Shown: positions 44,899-54,080 of the stretch, in pieces
Layout of the letters: every line of letters starts with the position of its first letter
How positions within the stretch are numbered: position 1 is the first letter of the stretch
DNA from: Roseomonas sp.
GTDB lineage: Bacteria > Pseudomonadota > Alphaproteobacteria > Acetobacterales > Acetobacteraceae
NCBI GenBank assembly: GCA_020249925.1
Contig: JADCER010000013.1
Coordinates: 62,001 to 126,000, forward strand
Reading direction: 5' to 3'
DNA length: 64,000 nucleotides
Program-made: the position numbers and the translations under genes
The notes under the pieces: generated by a model
The model's database searches: none
Told to the model about the DNA's origin: nothing
What the model saw: only the letters and a program-made list of their open reading frames with translations

Positions 44899-45801
44899 TC
44901 AGGCCGCAAGCCGCGCCGCGCGCACGCCGCGCATCCGCCCGCCCGGAATGGCGCCTTTGATCCCAGCGGCCATATCGGCTGCCGCCAAAAGGCCGTTCCA
45001 GGAGACACCAGTTTCAACCCCCATGCGGCGGAACATCCAAACCACATCTTCCGTCGCCACATTGCCGGTGGCGCCAGGCGCAAAGGGGCAGCCGCCAATG
45101 CCACCCGCCGCACTATCAATCACGCGGCAGCCAGCGGCATAGGCCGCCGCCACATTCGCCACCCCCATGCCGTAAGTGTCATGGCCATGGAAGGCGAAGC
45201 GATGGCCCCAGGCGCCCTGCGCCTTTTCAAAAATCCGCCGCACCTGATCGGGGCTGGCATTGCCGGTGGTGTCCGCCAGCGCGATTTCCATCTCCGGGTT
45301 CAGCGCCACGATACGTTCCACCCAATCCAGAGCCTCAGCATCTTCCACCACGCCATCAAAGGGGCAATGGAACACGCAGGACAGGTTGAAGCGGATCAGC
45401 GTGCCCTTTGGCGTATCGCGCACCAGCGATGCCAGTTCGGCGAAGCTTTCTTCCCGCGTGCGGTTCAGATTGGCCTTATTGTGCCCGGCCGTCGCCGACA
45501 TGAAAAAGCCAAGCCGTTCCGCGCCCCCCGCAAGCGCCGCATCAAAGCCGCGCCGATTGGGCACCAGCACGGTGCTTTCCAGCCCCGGCAGCGTCTTCGC
45601 AAAGGCCAGCACCGCCGCCGTATCCGCCATTTGCGGAATGGCCTTGGGCGAGACGAAGGAACCGATTTCCATCCGCCTGAGGCCCGCATCATAAAGCGCC
45701 TGAATAAGGGCGATTTTCACCTCGGTCGGCACGAAATCGCCAGTGATGGATTGAATCCCGTCACGCGGGGAGACTTCGCTGATGGTCACCTTGCCGGTCA
45801 T
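44899..45801 (-). CDS. Hydroxymethylglutaryl-CoA lyase-type enzyme
   Basis: 300 residues. SPRDGIQSI contains the catalytic Arg-Asp pair, LADTTGNASPDQV and HGHDTYGMGVAN supply metal ligands, and GIGGCPFAPGATGNVATEDV is the HMG-CoA lyase active-site signature with its Cys. Cleaves 3-hydroxy-3-methylglutaryl-CoA or a close analogue to acetyl-CoA and an acyl product. The start overlaps the stop of the upstream CoA-transferase gene (ATGA). That pairing fits activation of a hydroxy-acid by CoA transfer followed by cleavage, so other substrates such as citramalyl-CoA should be considered. Confidence 0.9.
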   Translation of the reverse strand: MTGKVTISEVSPRDGIQSITGDFVPTEVKIALIQALYDAGLRRMEIGSFVSPKAIPQMADTAAVLAFAKTLPGLESTVLVPNRRGFDAALAGGAERLGFFMSATAGHNKANLNRTREESFAELASLVRDTPKGTLIRFNLSCVFHCPFDGVVEDAEALDWVERIVALNPEMEIALADTTGNASPDQVRRIFEKAQGAWGHRFAFHGHDTYGMGVANVAAAYAAGCRVIDSAAGGIGGCPFAPGATGNVATEDVVWMFRRMGVETGVSWNGLLAAADMAAGIKGAIPGGRMRGVRAARLAA

Positions 45802-46997
45802 GCCTGCTTCTCCTTCGCTTCACCCAGTAATTCGCCGAATACATGGTCATTATGCGCCCCCGCCGCCGGGCCTGGCCAGCGCACGACATCCTGCGGCGCC
45901 ACGCCATCAAAGCGGAAGGGTGCGGCCGGGTGCAGCACCTGGCCCAGCAGAGGGTCCGCCACTTCCATCACCCAACCACGCTCACGAAAATGCGGGTCAT
46001 TGGCGCAATCGGCCATGTCATAAAGCCGCGAACACGGCACTTCGGCTGCTTCCAGAATGGCCTCGGCCTCCGCGGCAGGTTTGGTCCGGGTCCAGGCGGC
46101 GATGGCGGCGTCAAGCTCGGCCACATTCTCACAACGCAGCCCATTGGTGGCGAAGCGTTCCGCCTCGGCCAATTCAGGCCGGTCAATCGCGGCCATCAGG
46201 CGGCGGAAGATCAAATCCGAATTACCGGCAACGCATAGCCATTTGCCATCGGCGCATGGGTAGGTGTTGGTGGGTGCGGCGGTCTTGATGGCAGCACCCT
46301 GCGGCTGCCGCACCCAGCCGAAAAGCCCATATTCCGGCAGCATGCCCTCCATCAATGAAAACACACTACTCACCAAATCCACATCCACCACGCGGCCCTT
46401 GGCATGGGGGTCGCCCTTTACCGCCCAGCAGGCGGAAACCACGGCAAGCGCACAGTAAATCCCGGCCAGGTCATCGCTGATAGAAACCCCGCAGCGCGGC
46501 GGCGGCAGCCCCTGTTCGCCGGGATGGCCGGTAAGGTGCCGAAGGCCCCCCATGGCTTCGCCAATCGCGCCAAAGGCGGGCTTGTCCTTATAGGGGCCGT
46601 CCTGGCCGTAGCCCGAAATCCGCCCGATCACGAGGCGCGGGTTTTCCCGATGCAAAACCTCCGGCCCCAAGCCCACGCGTTCCAGATAGCCCGCGCGGAA
46701 ATTCTCAATCAGCCCATCGGCGCGGCGGAGCAGCGCGATCAGCTTCGCGCGATCCTCCGGCTTTTTCAGATCAAGCGTGACGCTGAGCTTGTTACGCCCA
46801 TGCACGCTGAACCAGACGGCATTGCCATTGATATTGCTGCCCCAACCCCGCACCGGGTCCCCGCCCGGGGGTTCCACCTTGATCACCTCGGCGCCCAGAT
46901 CAGCCAGCAGGCGCGTGGCGAAAGGGGCAGCGATGTAATGGCCAAGCTCCACGAGCTTGAGGCCGGCGAGGGGGAGGTTCGGGGCGGCGCTGGGCAT
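45798..46997 (-). CDS. CaiB/BaiF-type (class III) CoA-transferase
   Basis: 399 residues. LPLAGLKLVELGHYIAAPFA and ADLGAEVIKVEPPGGDPVRGWG are the standard N-terminus of the family, and the nucleophile Asp region is seen as SISDDLAGIYCALAV. Moves CoA between acyl-CoA and a free acid. Co-translated with the HMG-CoA-lyase-type gene, so it likely activates the acid that the lyase cleaves. Similar pairs occur in degradation of branched or methylated dicarboxylic acids. Confidence 0.92.
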   Translation of the reverse strand: MPSAAPNLPLAGLKLVELGHYIAAPFATRLLADLGAEVIKVEPPGGDPVRGWGSNINGNAVWFSVHGRNKLSVTLDLKKPEDRAKLIALLRRADGLIENFRAGYLERVGLGPEVLHRENPRLVIGRISGYGQDGPYKDKPAFGAIGEAMGGLRHLTGHPGEQGLPPPRCGVSISDDLAGIYCALAVVSACWAVKGDPHAKGRVVDVDLVSSVFSLMEGMLPEYGLFGWVRQPQGAAIKTAAPTNTYPCADGKWLCVAGNSDLIFRRLMAAIDRPELAEAERFATNGLRCENVAELDAAIAAWTRTKPAAEAEAILEAAEVPCSRLYDMADCANDPHFRERGWVMEVADPLLGQVLHPAAPFRFDGVAPQDVVRWPGPAAGAHNDHVFGELLGEAKEKQA

Positions 46998-47330
46998 GGG
47001 CCGGGTTTAGCGGAGAATGTGGGCGCGGGAAATTGGCGCCATCGAAACCGAACAGCAATCTTTCGCGGCTATTCTTTCCTCGTCGCCAGTTTTCTTAGCG
47101 ACTTAGTCTCTCCCATCGGCGCCGCGACTGCCAATTGGCGCCAAGTCCTGCACTCTGCCGTGGTCTAGCCCGCTGGATCACGGTAGTTTTTTGCGCGTGC
47201 CTTACGTCTCGCAGCACTGACCCGCGCCTTCCGGACAATTGACGGGGCGCGCCGGGCAGGCGACCTAAAGGAAACCGCGAATCGGAGAGCCCTTTGCGAT
47301 GCGCCGCCGCCCGCTGAATGCCGCGCCCGC
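46998..47330. other. Intergenic region between divergent CoA-transferase and recQ genes
   Basis: 333 bases holding two divergent promoters. The decamer AATTGGCGCC occurs at about 47031-47040 and again at about 47132-47141, the only repeat noticed. No clear -35/-10 pair, riboswitch or small gene. Confidence 0.35.
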
Positions 47331-49142
47331 ATGAATGCCATGCATGACGCCCCGCGTGAGACCCTGCGCCGCGTCTTCGGCTATGGCGCCTTTCGCGGCC
47401 GGCAGGAAGAAGTCATCCGCCATGTTACTGCAGGTGGTTCCGGACTGGTGCTGATGCCAACGGGCGGCGGCAAAAGCCTCTGTTTCCAAGTGCCCGCCCT
47501 TTGCCGCCCTGGGATTGGCATTGTTGTCTCCCCCTTGATCGCGCTGATGGAAGACCAGGTGGCAGCGCTCCGCCAACAGGGTGTCGCCGCTGCCGCGCTG
47601 CATTCCGACCTGCCACCCGATGAAGCACGCGCGGTCTTGCGCGATCTGCACAATGGCGCGCTGAAGCTGCTTTATATCTCACCGGAACGCTTAACTCTTG
47701 AGACGATGCAGGCGCGGCTGGATGGCTTGGATATCGCCCTGTTCGCGGTAGATGAGGCGCATTGCGTCAGCCAATGGGGCCACCATTTCCGCCCGGAATA
47801 TCGCTGCCTTGGCGTCTTGGGGGCGCGCTTTCCGCATGTGCCGCGCGTGGCACTGACCGCAACCGCCGATCCGCGCACAGTGGAAGATATCCGCCTGCAA
47901 TTGGGCTTGCAGGAAGCGCCGGTGTTTCGCGCTTCCTTCGACCGCCCTAATATCCTGATCGAAGCCGCCCCGCGGGAGAATGAACGGGGCCAAATCCGCG
48001 CCCTGATCCGGGAAGCCGGCGGCACCGGCATTATTTATTGCGGCAGCCGCGCCAAGACCGAAAGCACTGCGGCCTGGCTCCGTGATGATGGGCTGGAGGC
48101 GATTTCCTTCCATGCCGGCATGGAAGCCAGCGCCAAGCGTGAAGCGCATCGGCGCTTTTCACGCGGTGAACAAATGGTGATGACCGCGACCATCGCCTTC
48201 GGCATGGGGATAGATCGGCCTGATCTCCGTTGGGTTGCGCATCTCGATCTGCCGCGCTCACCTGAAAGCTGGTATCAGGAAATCGGCCGCGCGGGGCGTG
48301 ATGGCCTGCCTGCGCGCGCCTTATTGCTTTATGGTGCTGGCGATATTGCGTTGGCCCGCCACCGCATTGCCGAAAGCCCGGCTAATGAGGATCAAAAGCG
48401 CGTGGAACGCGCCCGCCTTGAAGCCATGGTGGGGATTGCGGAAGCAGCGACCTGTCGCCGTGCGCTATTGCTGCGCTGCTTTGGGGAAGAACCGGAACGA
48501 GAAGCCTGCGGGCATTGCGATATTTGCCTGAGACCACCTCGGCTTTTCGATGGCACTATAGCGGCGCAGAAAATGATCTCGGCCGTGCTGCGCACCGGTC
48601 AGCGCTTTGGCGTGATGCATGTGGTGGATGTGCTGCGCGGGCGCCTCACGGATAAGGTCGCGCAGTTTTCCCATGACAAGCTGCCGACTTTCGGCGTGGG
48701 CAAGGATCTGCCCGATACCGCCTGGCGCGGCGTGGCGCGGCAATTGGTGGGCCGCGGTGCTTTGGATGTGGCCGTGGAAAACCACGGAGAGCTTGTGGCC
48801 ACCGAAGCCGCGCGCCCCATTCTGCGCGGAGAGGATGTGGTGATGCTGCGCGAAGATGTTGTGCAGGCCGGCAAGAAACCCGCCCCAGCGCGTAAGGCGC
48901 CTGACGTGGCGGGCATTGGTTCCGATGATCCGGTGTTTGAGGCGCTGCGGAGCTGGCGCCGTGGCATAGCGCAAGCGCAATCCGTGCCGGCCTATGTGGT
49001 GGCGGATGATCGCACCCTGGCCGGCATCGCCGCGCGGCGCCCAGCCTCAACCGATGAATTGCTGGAAGTGCCGGGCATGGGGCGTTCGCGCGTGGAACGC
49101 TACGGCGCCGATATTCTGCGCATCATCGGCGAGGCGGGCTGA
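47331..49142 (+). CDS. recQ: ATP-dependent DNA helicase RecQ
   Basis: 603 residues. Walker [13 protein letters not shown], the DEAH box [19 protein letters not shown], motif [12 protein letters not shown], the RecQ zinc site [11 protein letters not shown]...CGHCDIC (four Cys in the proper spacing) and a C-terminal HRDC domain ([33 protein letters not shown]) are all present. 3'-5' helicase of recombination and fork repair. In the aromatic-rich loop the usual GHDFRP reads GHHFRP. Start at 47331 or the ATG nine bases further on. Convergent with the Ldh-type gene. Confidence 0.96.
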   Translation: MNAMHDAPRETLRRVFGYGAFRGRQEEVIRHVTAGGSGLVLMPTGGGKSLCFQVPALCRPGIGIVVSPLIALMEDQVAALRQQGVAAAALHSDLPPDEARAVLRDLHNGALKLLYISPERLTLETMQARLDGLDIALFAVDEAHCVSQWGHHFRPEYRCLGVLGARFPHVPRVALTATADPRTVEDIRLQLGLQEAPVFRASFDRPNILIEAAPRENERGQIRALIREAGGTGIIYCGSRAKTESTAAWLRDDGLEAISFHAGMEASAKREAHRRFSRGEQMVMTATIAFGMGIDRPDLRWVAHLDLPRSPESWYQEIGRAGRDGLPARALLLYGAGDIALARHRIAESPANEDQKRVERARLEAMVGIAEAATCRRALLLRCFGEEPEREACGHCDICLRPPRLFDGTIAAQKMISAVLRTGQRFGVMHVVDVLRGRLTDKVAQFSHDKLPTFGVGKDLPDTAWRGVARQLVGRGALDVAVENHGELVATEAARPILRGEDVVMLREDVVQAGKKPAPARKAPDVAGIGSDDPVFEALRSWRRGIAQAQSVPAYVVADDRTLAGIAARRPASTDELLEVPGMGRSRVERYGADILRIIGEAG

Positions 49143-49150
49143 TAGCCCGT

Positions 49151-50239
49151 TCAGATCGCGCTATTCACCCCAAGCCGCTTCGCGGTGCCGAGGATATTCG
49201 CCCAGGTATCGGGCGGCAGCGGCACACCATCGGCAAGGCGTTCCGCACGCCGTGTCGCCTCCGGCTCACCAGGCAGCAAAACGGGCGCTTCCGGATCAGC
49301 CGGGCGCGTTTCCGAAATCCAGGCGGCATAGGCGAGGCCCATGCGTTCAAACTCAGCCTGGGTGCCGAAATGCTTGGGTGAGATGAAAATCGAAAGCATG
49401 CCATTGGCGATGCGCGAGCGTTCAGAAACCGGGCCGCTGGTGCCGCCCGCGGTCAGGCAGCCGGCCAGCATTTCGCACATGAAGGCCAAACCCGATCCCT
49501 TGTGTTCACCAAAAGCGCGAATGGCACCCGTGCCCTTGGAAACGTCGCGCGGGCCGAGCGTGTCATAGGGCCCGTAAAGCGTGTGCGGATCGGTCGAAAG
49601 CCGGCCATCGGCTTCAATCAGCGCACCTTCCGGCAGGCCCTTGCCGCCGGATGACGCCACCAGCACCTTGCCTTCCGCAACCAGTGATGTCGCGAAATCC
49701 AGCAGGATGGGCCGGCCCGGCAGCGGCACGCCGATCGAAATCGGATTGGTGGAAAAACGACGCTCCACGCCACCAAAAGGGGCGACCAGGATGGAGCCCG
49801 CCACATTCACGAAATGGATCGAAATCAGCCCTTCTTCCATCGCCTGTTCGGCATAGGCGCCAACGCGGCCGATATGTCCGGCATTGCGAAGTGCGGTGAT
49901 GCAAACGCCATTTTCGATCGCGCGCTTGATGCCAAAATCAACTGCCTGAGGTGCCACGGTCTGGCCAAAACCCCATTTGCCATCAATCACGGCGAAGGTA
50001 CCGCCATCCGTCACCACATCGGCAGTCTGGCCCTTCAGCACATAGCCCGCTTCCAGCCATTCCACATAACGCGGCACGCGCACCACACCATGGCTGTCAT
50101 GCCCGGCCAGATTCGCATCCACCAAATGGCGGCTGATGCGCCGGCTTTCCGGGCCATCACAGCCGGCCGCCTGAAACACATTGGCGACCAGGCCATCAAG
50201 CGCCTCGGCATTGATCATCTCATAGGGGGTGCTGCCCAT
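49151..50239 (-). CDS. Malate/L-lactate dehydrogenase (Ldh/YlbC) family oxidoreductase
   Basis: 362 residues. DANLAGHDSHGVVRVPRYVEW and NPISIGVPLPGRPILLDFAT are the signatures of the family, which uses NAD(P) with malate, lactate, ureidoglycolate or other 2-hydroxy acids and has no classical Rossmann fold. Start at 50239 with GGAG upstream; the longer frame to 50278 runs into the terminator of the SDR gene. Follows the sugar-type ABC operon with an SDR gene in between, so it may oxidise the imported compound. Confidence 0.88.
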   Translation of the reverse strand: MGSTPYEMINAEALDGLVANVFQAAGCDGPESRRISRHLVDANLAGHDSHGVVRVPRYVEWLEAGYVLKGQTADVVTDGGTFAVIDGKWGFGQTVAPQAVDFGIKRAIENGVCITALRNAGHIGRVGAYAEQAMEEGLISIHFVNVAGSILVAPFGGVERRFSTNPISIGVPLPGRPILLDFATSLVAEGKVLVASSGGKGLPEGALIEADGRLSTDPHTLYGPYDTLGPRDVSKGTGAIRAFGEHKGSGLAFMCEMLAGCLTAGGTSGPVSERSRIANGMLSIFISPKHFGTQAEFERMGLAYAAWISETRPADPEAPVLLPGEPEATRRAERLADGVPLPPDTWANILGTAKRLGVNSAI

Positions 50240-50253
50240 TACTCGAACTCCGC

Positions 50254-50289
50254 AAAAGGAAAAACGCGCCGAGAGCATCGCCCGGCGCG
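50254..50289 (-). terminator. Rho-independent terminator after the SDR gene
   Basis: On the minus strand CGCGCCG (50289-50283) and CGGCGCG (50271-50265) pair around an 11-base loop, followed by TTTTTCCTTTT. It lies a few bases after the SDR stop at 50296 and before the Ldh-type gene start at 50239, so it should separate the ABC/SDR operon from that gene, at least in part. Confidence 0.75.
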
Positions 50290-50295
50290 GCGCGA

Positions 50296-51054
50296 TTACA
50301 TGGCGGCGATCTTCTTCGCTTGTGGCGCCAGCAGGCGCATATAGGTCGGCGTCACCAGCATTTCGGTGATATTGGCCCGCTCTGGCATGGTCGCCACAAA
50401 CAGCGCCATGGCCGCCAGGTCTTCGGGTTGCAGCAGGCGTTCAATATCTTCCTGCGGCACGGGCTCCGGCCGATTCTTCAGAATATCAGTCGCCACTTCG
50501 CCGGGACAGATGCAGCAGGACCGGATGTTGTGAATGCCATTTTCCTGATTGATGCTTTGCGACAGCGCCACAAACCCATGCTTCGCCGCCGTATAACCAG
50601 GGCCCGACAGGAAGGAGATATTCTTCCCCGCCATGGAGGCGATTTGGATGATATGCCCGCCGCCGCGCTTGCGCATCCCCGGCAGCACCGCGACCGAGGT
50701 GAAAAACGGCGCGGTCAGATTGCCATCCACCAGGCTGCGAATGGCCTCAGGCGTCAATTGATGCAGATAGCGCTTGGGCAAATTCACGCCGGCATTATTC
50801 ACCAGAATATCCGGCCCACCGATGGAGCTTTCCACCTTGGCAAGCGCGGCGGCGACCTGCTTTTCGTCGGTCAGGTCCGCCGGCACAATCACGGCACCAC
50901 TGCCGATCATCTTCGCAGTTTCTTCCAGCGGCGCGACACGCCGGCCGGTCAGCGCAACCTTCGCGCCTTCGGCAGCAAACAGAATGGCAATCGCGCGGCC
51001 AATGCCGCTGCCCGCACCGGTGACCCAGGCGGTTTTTCCTTCAAGGCGTTTCAT
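50296..51054 (-). CDS. SDR-family NAD(P)-dependent oxidoreductase
   Basis: 252 residues. TGAGSGIGRAIAILFA, NNAGVNLP, a GGHIIQIASMAG strand with the catalytic Ser and GYTAAKHG (Tyr-x3-Lys) mark a classical SDR. The ATG at 51054 overlaps the stop of the ATP-binding-protein gene (TGATG); a GTG one codon upstream is the alternative. Coupled to a sugar/polyol-type importer, so it probably works on the imported compound (for example a polyol dehydrogenase), but the substrate is not shown. Confidence 0.87.
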   Translation of the reverse strand: MKRLEGKTAWVTGAGSGIGRAIAILFAAEGAKVALTGRRVAPLEETAKMIGSGAVIVPADLTDEKQVAAALAKVESSIGGPDILVNNAGVNLPKRYLHQLTPEAIRSLVDGNLTAPFFTSVAVLPGMRKRGGGHIIQIASMAGKNISFLSGPGYTAAKHGFVALSQSINQENGIHNIRSCCICPGEVATDILKNRPEPVPQEDIERLLQPEDLAAMALFVATMPERANITEMLVTPTYMRLLAPQAKKIAAM

Positions 51055-52154
51055 CACAAAACCTTATCAGAGGTGGGATCAATCACATGCATCTGATCCA
51101 TATGCGCAATCAGTGACAGCGGCGCACCGACTGAAGCCGGTGTGGCGGGATCAAGCCGCGCCGAAACCTCTGAACCGTCAAGCTTGAAATGCACCAGGGT
51201 TTCCATGCCCATCGGCTCAATCACTTCCGGCTTCAGCGTTATGGGCGCAGTATTGGATTTATCGGTTGGCTTGTCATCCGTCAGATGCTCAGGGCGGATG
51301 CCAAACAGCACATCCTTACCCGCATGCGCCTGATAGCGTGCGGTGCGTGCCGCCGGCACGTCCAACACAATGCCCTGCGGCAAATGCAAGCGCAGCGCGC
51401 CAGATGCTTGTTCCAGCTTCGCCGGAATAAAATTCATCGCCGGGCTGCCAATGAAGCCGGCCACGAATTTCGTTGCCGGGTGGTGATAAAGCTCCTGCGG
51501 CGGCCCGACCTGTTCGATGATGCCGTGGTTCATCACCACCACGCGATCCGCCAATGTCATGGCTTCCACCTGGTCATGCGTCACATAGACCGTGGTAGTA
51601 TTCACCGTCTGATGCACCTTCTTGATTTCGGTACGCATCTGCACGCGTAGCTTTGCATCAAGGTTGGAAAGCGGTTCATCGAACAGAAACACCTTGGGGT
51701 CGCGCACAATGGCGCGGCCCATCGCCACACGCTGGCGCTGACCACCCGAAAGCGCCTTTGGCTTACGGTCCAGAAGCGGCGTGATGTCCAGAATGCGCGC
51801 GGCTTCCTTCACACGGCGATCAATTTCCGCCTTGGGGAATTTCCGCAGCATCAGGCCAAAGGCCATATTGTCGTAAACACTCATATGCGGATAAAGCGCG
51901 TAATTCTGGAACACCATGGCGATGTCGCGGTCGCGCGGCGGGATGTCATTCACCACCGTGCCACCAATGGCGATATCGCCTGAGGTGATTTCCTCCAGCC
52001 CCGCAATCATGCGGAGCGTGGTGGATTTGCCGCAGCCCGAAGGCCCGACCAGCACGACGAATTCATGATCGGCGATTTCAAGGTCAATGCCTTTCACTGC
52101 CTGAACACCGCCTTCATAGGCCTTGACGATTTTGCGAAGCGATACCTGAGCCAT
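51054..52154 (-). CDS. ABC importer ATP-binding protein (UgpC/MalK type)
   Basis: 366 residues. Walker [20 protein letters not shown]-loop [12 protein letters not shown], signature [16 protein letters not shown], Walker [11 protein letters not shown] and [14 protein letters not shown] are those of the MalK/UgpC class; the C-terminal 130 residues ([22 protein letters not shown]) are the regulatory TOBE domain. Powers import of sugars, polyols or glycerol-phosphate compounds. Coupled to the permeases upstream (six bases). Confidence 0.93.
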   Translation of the reverse strand: MAQVSLRKIVKAYEGGVQAVKGIDLEIADHEFVVLVGPSGCGKSTTLRMIAGLEEITSGDIAIGGTVVNDIPPRDRDIAMVFQNYALYPHMSVYDNMAFGLMLRKFPKAEIDRRVKEAARILDITPLLDRKPKALSGGQRQRVAMGRAIVRDPKVFLFDEPLSNLDAKLRVQMRTEIKKVHQTVNTTTVYVTHDQVEAMTLADRVVVMNHGIIEQVGPPQELYHHPATKFVAGFIGSPAMNFIPAKLEQASGALRLHLPQGIVLDVPAARTARYQAHAGKDVLFGIRPEHLTDDKPTDKSNTAPITLKPEVIEPMGMETLVHFKLDGSEVSARLDPATPASVGAPLSLIAHMDQMHVIDPTSDKVL

Positions 52155-52160
52155 TTTCGA

Positions 52161-53060
52161 TCAACCCTTGGTCGCGCCGGCGGTCAGGCCAGCGATGTAA
52201 TAATCCATGAGGAAGGCGTAGACGATCACCGGTGGAAGTGCCGCGAGCAAGGCGCCTGCCGTGATCTGCCCCCAGACGAAAACATCCCCGCGCACCAGCT
52301 GCGATACAACGCCGATGGTAAGCGGCATCTGATCCGGCGTGGTGATGAAGGCCGTTGGATAGACAAAGGCCGCCCAGGAAACCGTGAAGGCGAAGATCGT
52401 CGCGGCAATGATGCCAGGCAGCGCCACGGGCACGAAGATCTTGAGCAGCATTTGCGGCCAGGTGGCGCCATCAATCAGCGCAGCCTCATCCAATTCCTTG
52501 GGGATGGAGGCGAAATAGCCAATCATGATCCAGGTGCAGAAGGGCACCGTCAGTGTCGGATAGACCAGCACCAACCCCCAGATGGAATTGAGCAAGCCAA
52601 GCCCGCCGACAATCTGATAGAGCGGAATGAACAGCAGCGTATCCGGCACCAGATAGGTCAGGAACACACCGGTGGCCAAAACCTGGCTACCCCAGAAGCG
52701 CATGCGCGCCAGCGCGAAGGCCGCCAGGATGGAAATCACCATCGTCACGGCCACAACCACAACGGTCACGATCACGCTATTGATGAAGAAGCCCTGAAAC
52801 AGCGAATTGGTGATCAGTTCCCAGTAATTCTCCAACGTCGGATTGCGGACAATCCAGGGATTGCCCTTTTGATCAGCAATCTCGGCGCTGGTCTTAAGGC
52901 TGGTGATCAGCATATAGACCGGCGGCGTCAGCAGAATGATCGCTGAGATGATCAGCGAAATATACGCCCAGATCAGCGCCCAGCGCCGTTCTGAGCGGAG
53001 TGAGCCCGCCTTGCCATAAAGGCTCGGCATATCGCGATTGGCGGCAAGGGTTGCTGACAT
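52161..53060 (-). CDS. Sugar-type ABC importer permease (MalG type)
   Basis: 299 residues, about six helices. The coupling loop ASIPKELDEAALIDGATWPQ (EAA motif) and the C-terminal MDYYIAGLTAGATKG ending are characteristic of MalG/UgpE-like permeases. The stop of the MalF-type gene overlaps its start (TAATG). Forms the channel with the upstream-encoded permease. Confidence 0.93.
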   Translation of the reverse strand: MSATLAANRDMPSLYGKAGSLRSERRWALIWAYISLIISAIILLTPPVYMLITSLKTSAEIADQKGNPWIVRNPTLENYWELITNSLFQGFFINSVIVTVVVVAVTMVISILAAFALARMRFWGSQVLATGVFLTYLVPDTLLFIPLYQIVGGLGLLNSIWGLVLVYPTLTVPFCTWIMIGYFASIPKELDEAALIDGATWPQMLLKIFVPVALPGIIAATIFAFTVSWAAFVYPTAFITTPDQMPLTIGVVSQLVRGDVFVWGQITAGALLAALPPVIVYAFLMDYYIAGLTAGATKG

Positions 53061-54022
53061 TACATCTGCTCCTTATTGCGACGGGTCACACCACGCAGGA
53101 CGAAAAAGGCGCAAATGGCCAGGATCGGGAACATGAACAGGCTTACCGCGGCACCGCGCGGAATATTGCCGGAAAGGATCCCAACCTGGAACGCGTAGGA
53201 CGCAAAGACATGCGTCAGATCACGCGGCCCGCCATTCGTCAGCACGCGCACGATATCGTAATTGGCAAAGGTCACGATCAGGCTGAACAGCACCGTGATG
53301 GAAATGATATTCGCCATCATTGGCAGGGTCACATAGCGCAGCCGCTGCCAGCTTGTGGCGCCATCAATCGCCGCCGCTTCATAAAGCTGTTCCGGCACGG
53401 ATTTCAGCGCGGCCAGATACATGATCATGAAGAAGGGCGCACCATACCAGACATTGACGATGATGATGGAAAGCCGCGCCCACCATTTCTCGCCCAGCCA
53501 GGGCACTGCCGGAATGCCGAAAACCTGAAACAGCCAATTGATGGATGAATAGGCAGGGTCAAACATCCACCACCAGCCAAGCGTGGAAAGCGCCGGCGGA
53601 ATCACCCAAGGCACCAGCAACATGCCGCGCCATTTGCGCTGCCCCTTGCTTGGGATGTGGTGCAGCATATGCGCAAGCCAAAAGCCGACCAGCGCCTTCA
53701 GGATCACCGCCGTGATGGCAAAGATGCAGGATTGCCAGGCAACCGCCCAGAAGGTTTCGCTTTCGAACAAAATCTCGAAATTGCCGAGACCGGTTGGCAG
53801 CCATTCGCCTTCCATGAAGCCGGTCATGCGGCGATTGAGCGTGGAAAGGTAAATCCCGTAGCCGGCAGGATAGGCCACTAGGCCGATCAGCACCACAAGC
53901 AAGGGCATGGTCATCAGCACGGCAATGGTCGAACGCCGCCGCGCTACGCGTTGCAGGCTGGAAGCACGCCCCGATCCGGGCGCAGAAGGCATGATTGGCG
54001 CCGTGCTGGCGTCAGCGGCCAT
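53060..54022 (-). CDS. Sugar-type ABC importer permease (MalF/UgpA type)
   Basis: 320 residues, about six or seven helices. The loop LKSVPEQLYEAAAIDGATSW (EAA motif) is the mark of this class, and the N-terminal RRSTIAVLMTMPLLVVLIGLVAYPAGYGIYLS matches the UgpA-like start (quoted in part: TMPLLVVLIGLVAYPAGY). Separated from the binding-protein gene by a strong hairpin, a usual arrangement for lowering permease expression relative to binding protein. Confidence 0.93.
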   Translation of the reverse strand: MAADASTAPIMPSAPGSGRASSLQRVARRRSTIAVLMTMPLLVVLIGLVAYPAGYGIYLSTLNRRMTGFMEGEWLPTGLGNFEILFESETFWAVAWQSCIFAITAVILKALVGFWLAHMLHHIPSKGQRKWRGMLLVPWVIPPALSTLGWWWMFDPAYSSINWLFQVFGIPAVPWLGEKWWARLSIIIVNVWYGAPFFMIMYLAALKSVPEQLYEAAAIDGATSWQRLRYVTLPMMANIISITVLFSLIVTFANYDIVRVLTNGGPRDLTHVFASYAFQVGILSGNIPRGAAVSLFMFPILAICAFFVLRGVTRRNKEQM

Positions 54023-54047
54023 GGTCTGAACCTTTCCTGAAATGAAA

Positions 54048-54072
54048 GACGGGCGGCGCAGCGCCGCCCGTC
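54048..54072 (-). promoter_or_regulatory. Perfect intercistronic hairpin between binding-protein and permease genes
   Basis: GACGGGCGGCG and CGCCGCCCGTC form a perfect 11-bp, very GC-rich stem with a 3-base loop, eight bases after the binding-protein stop. There is no T run. By analogy with malE-malF intercistronic structures it probably protects the upstream message and limits read-through into the permease genes. Confidence 0.6.
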
Positions 54073-54080
54073 ATGCGCGG

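Noticed and set aside
44823..45119. Minus-strand frame overlapping the end of the HMG-CoA-lyase-type gene
   Set aside because: Mostly an alternate-frame shadow of that gene.
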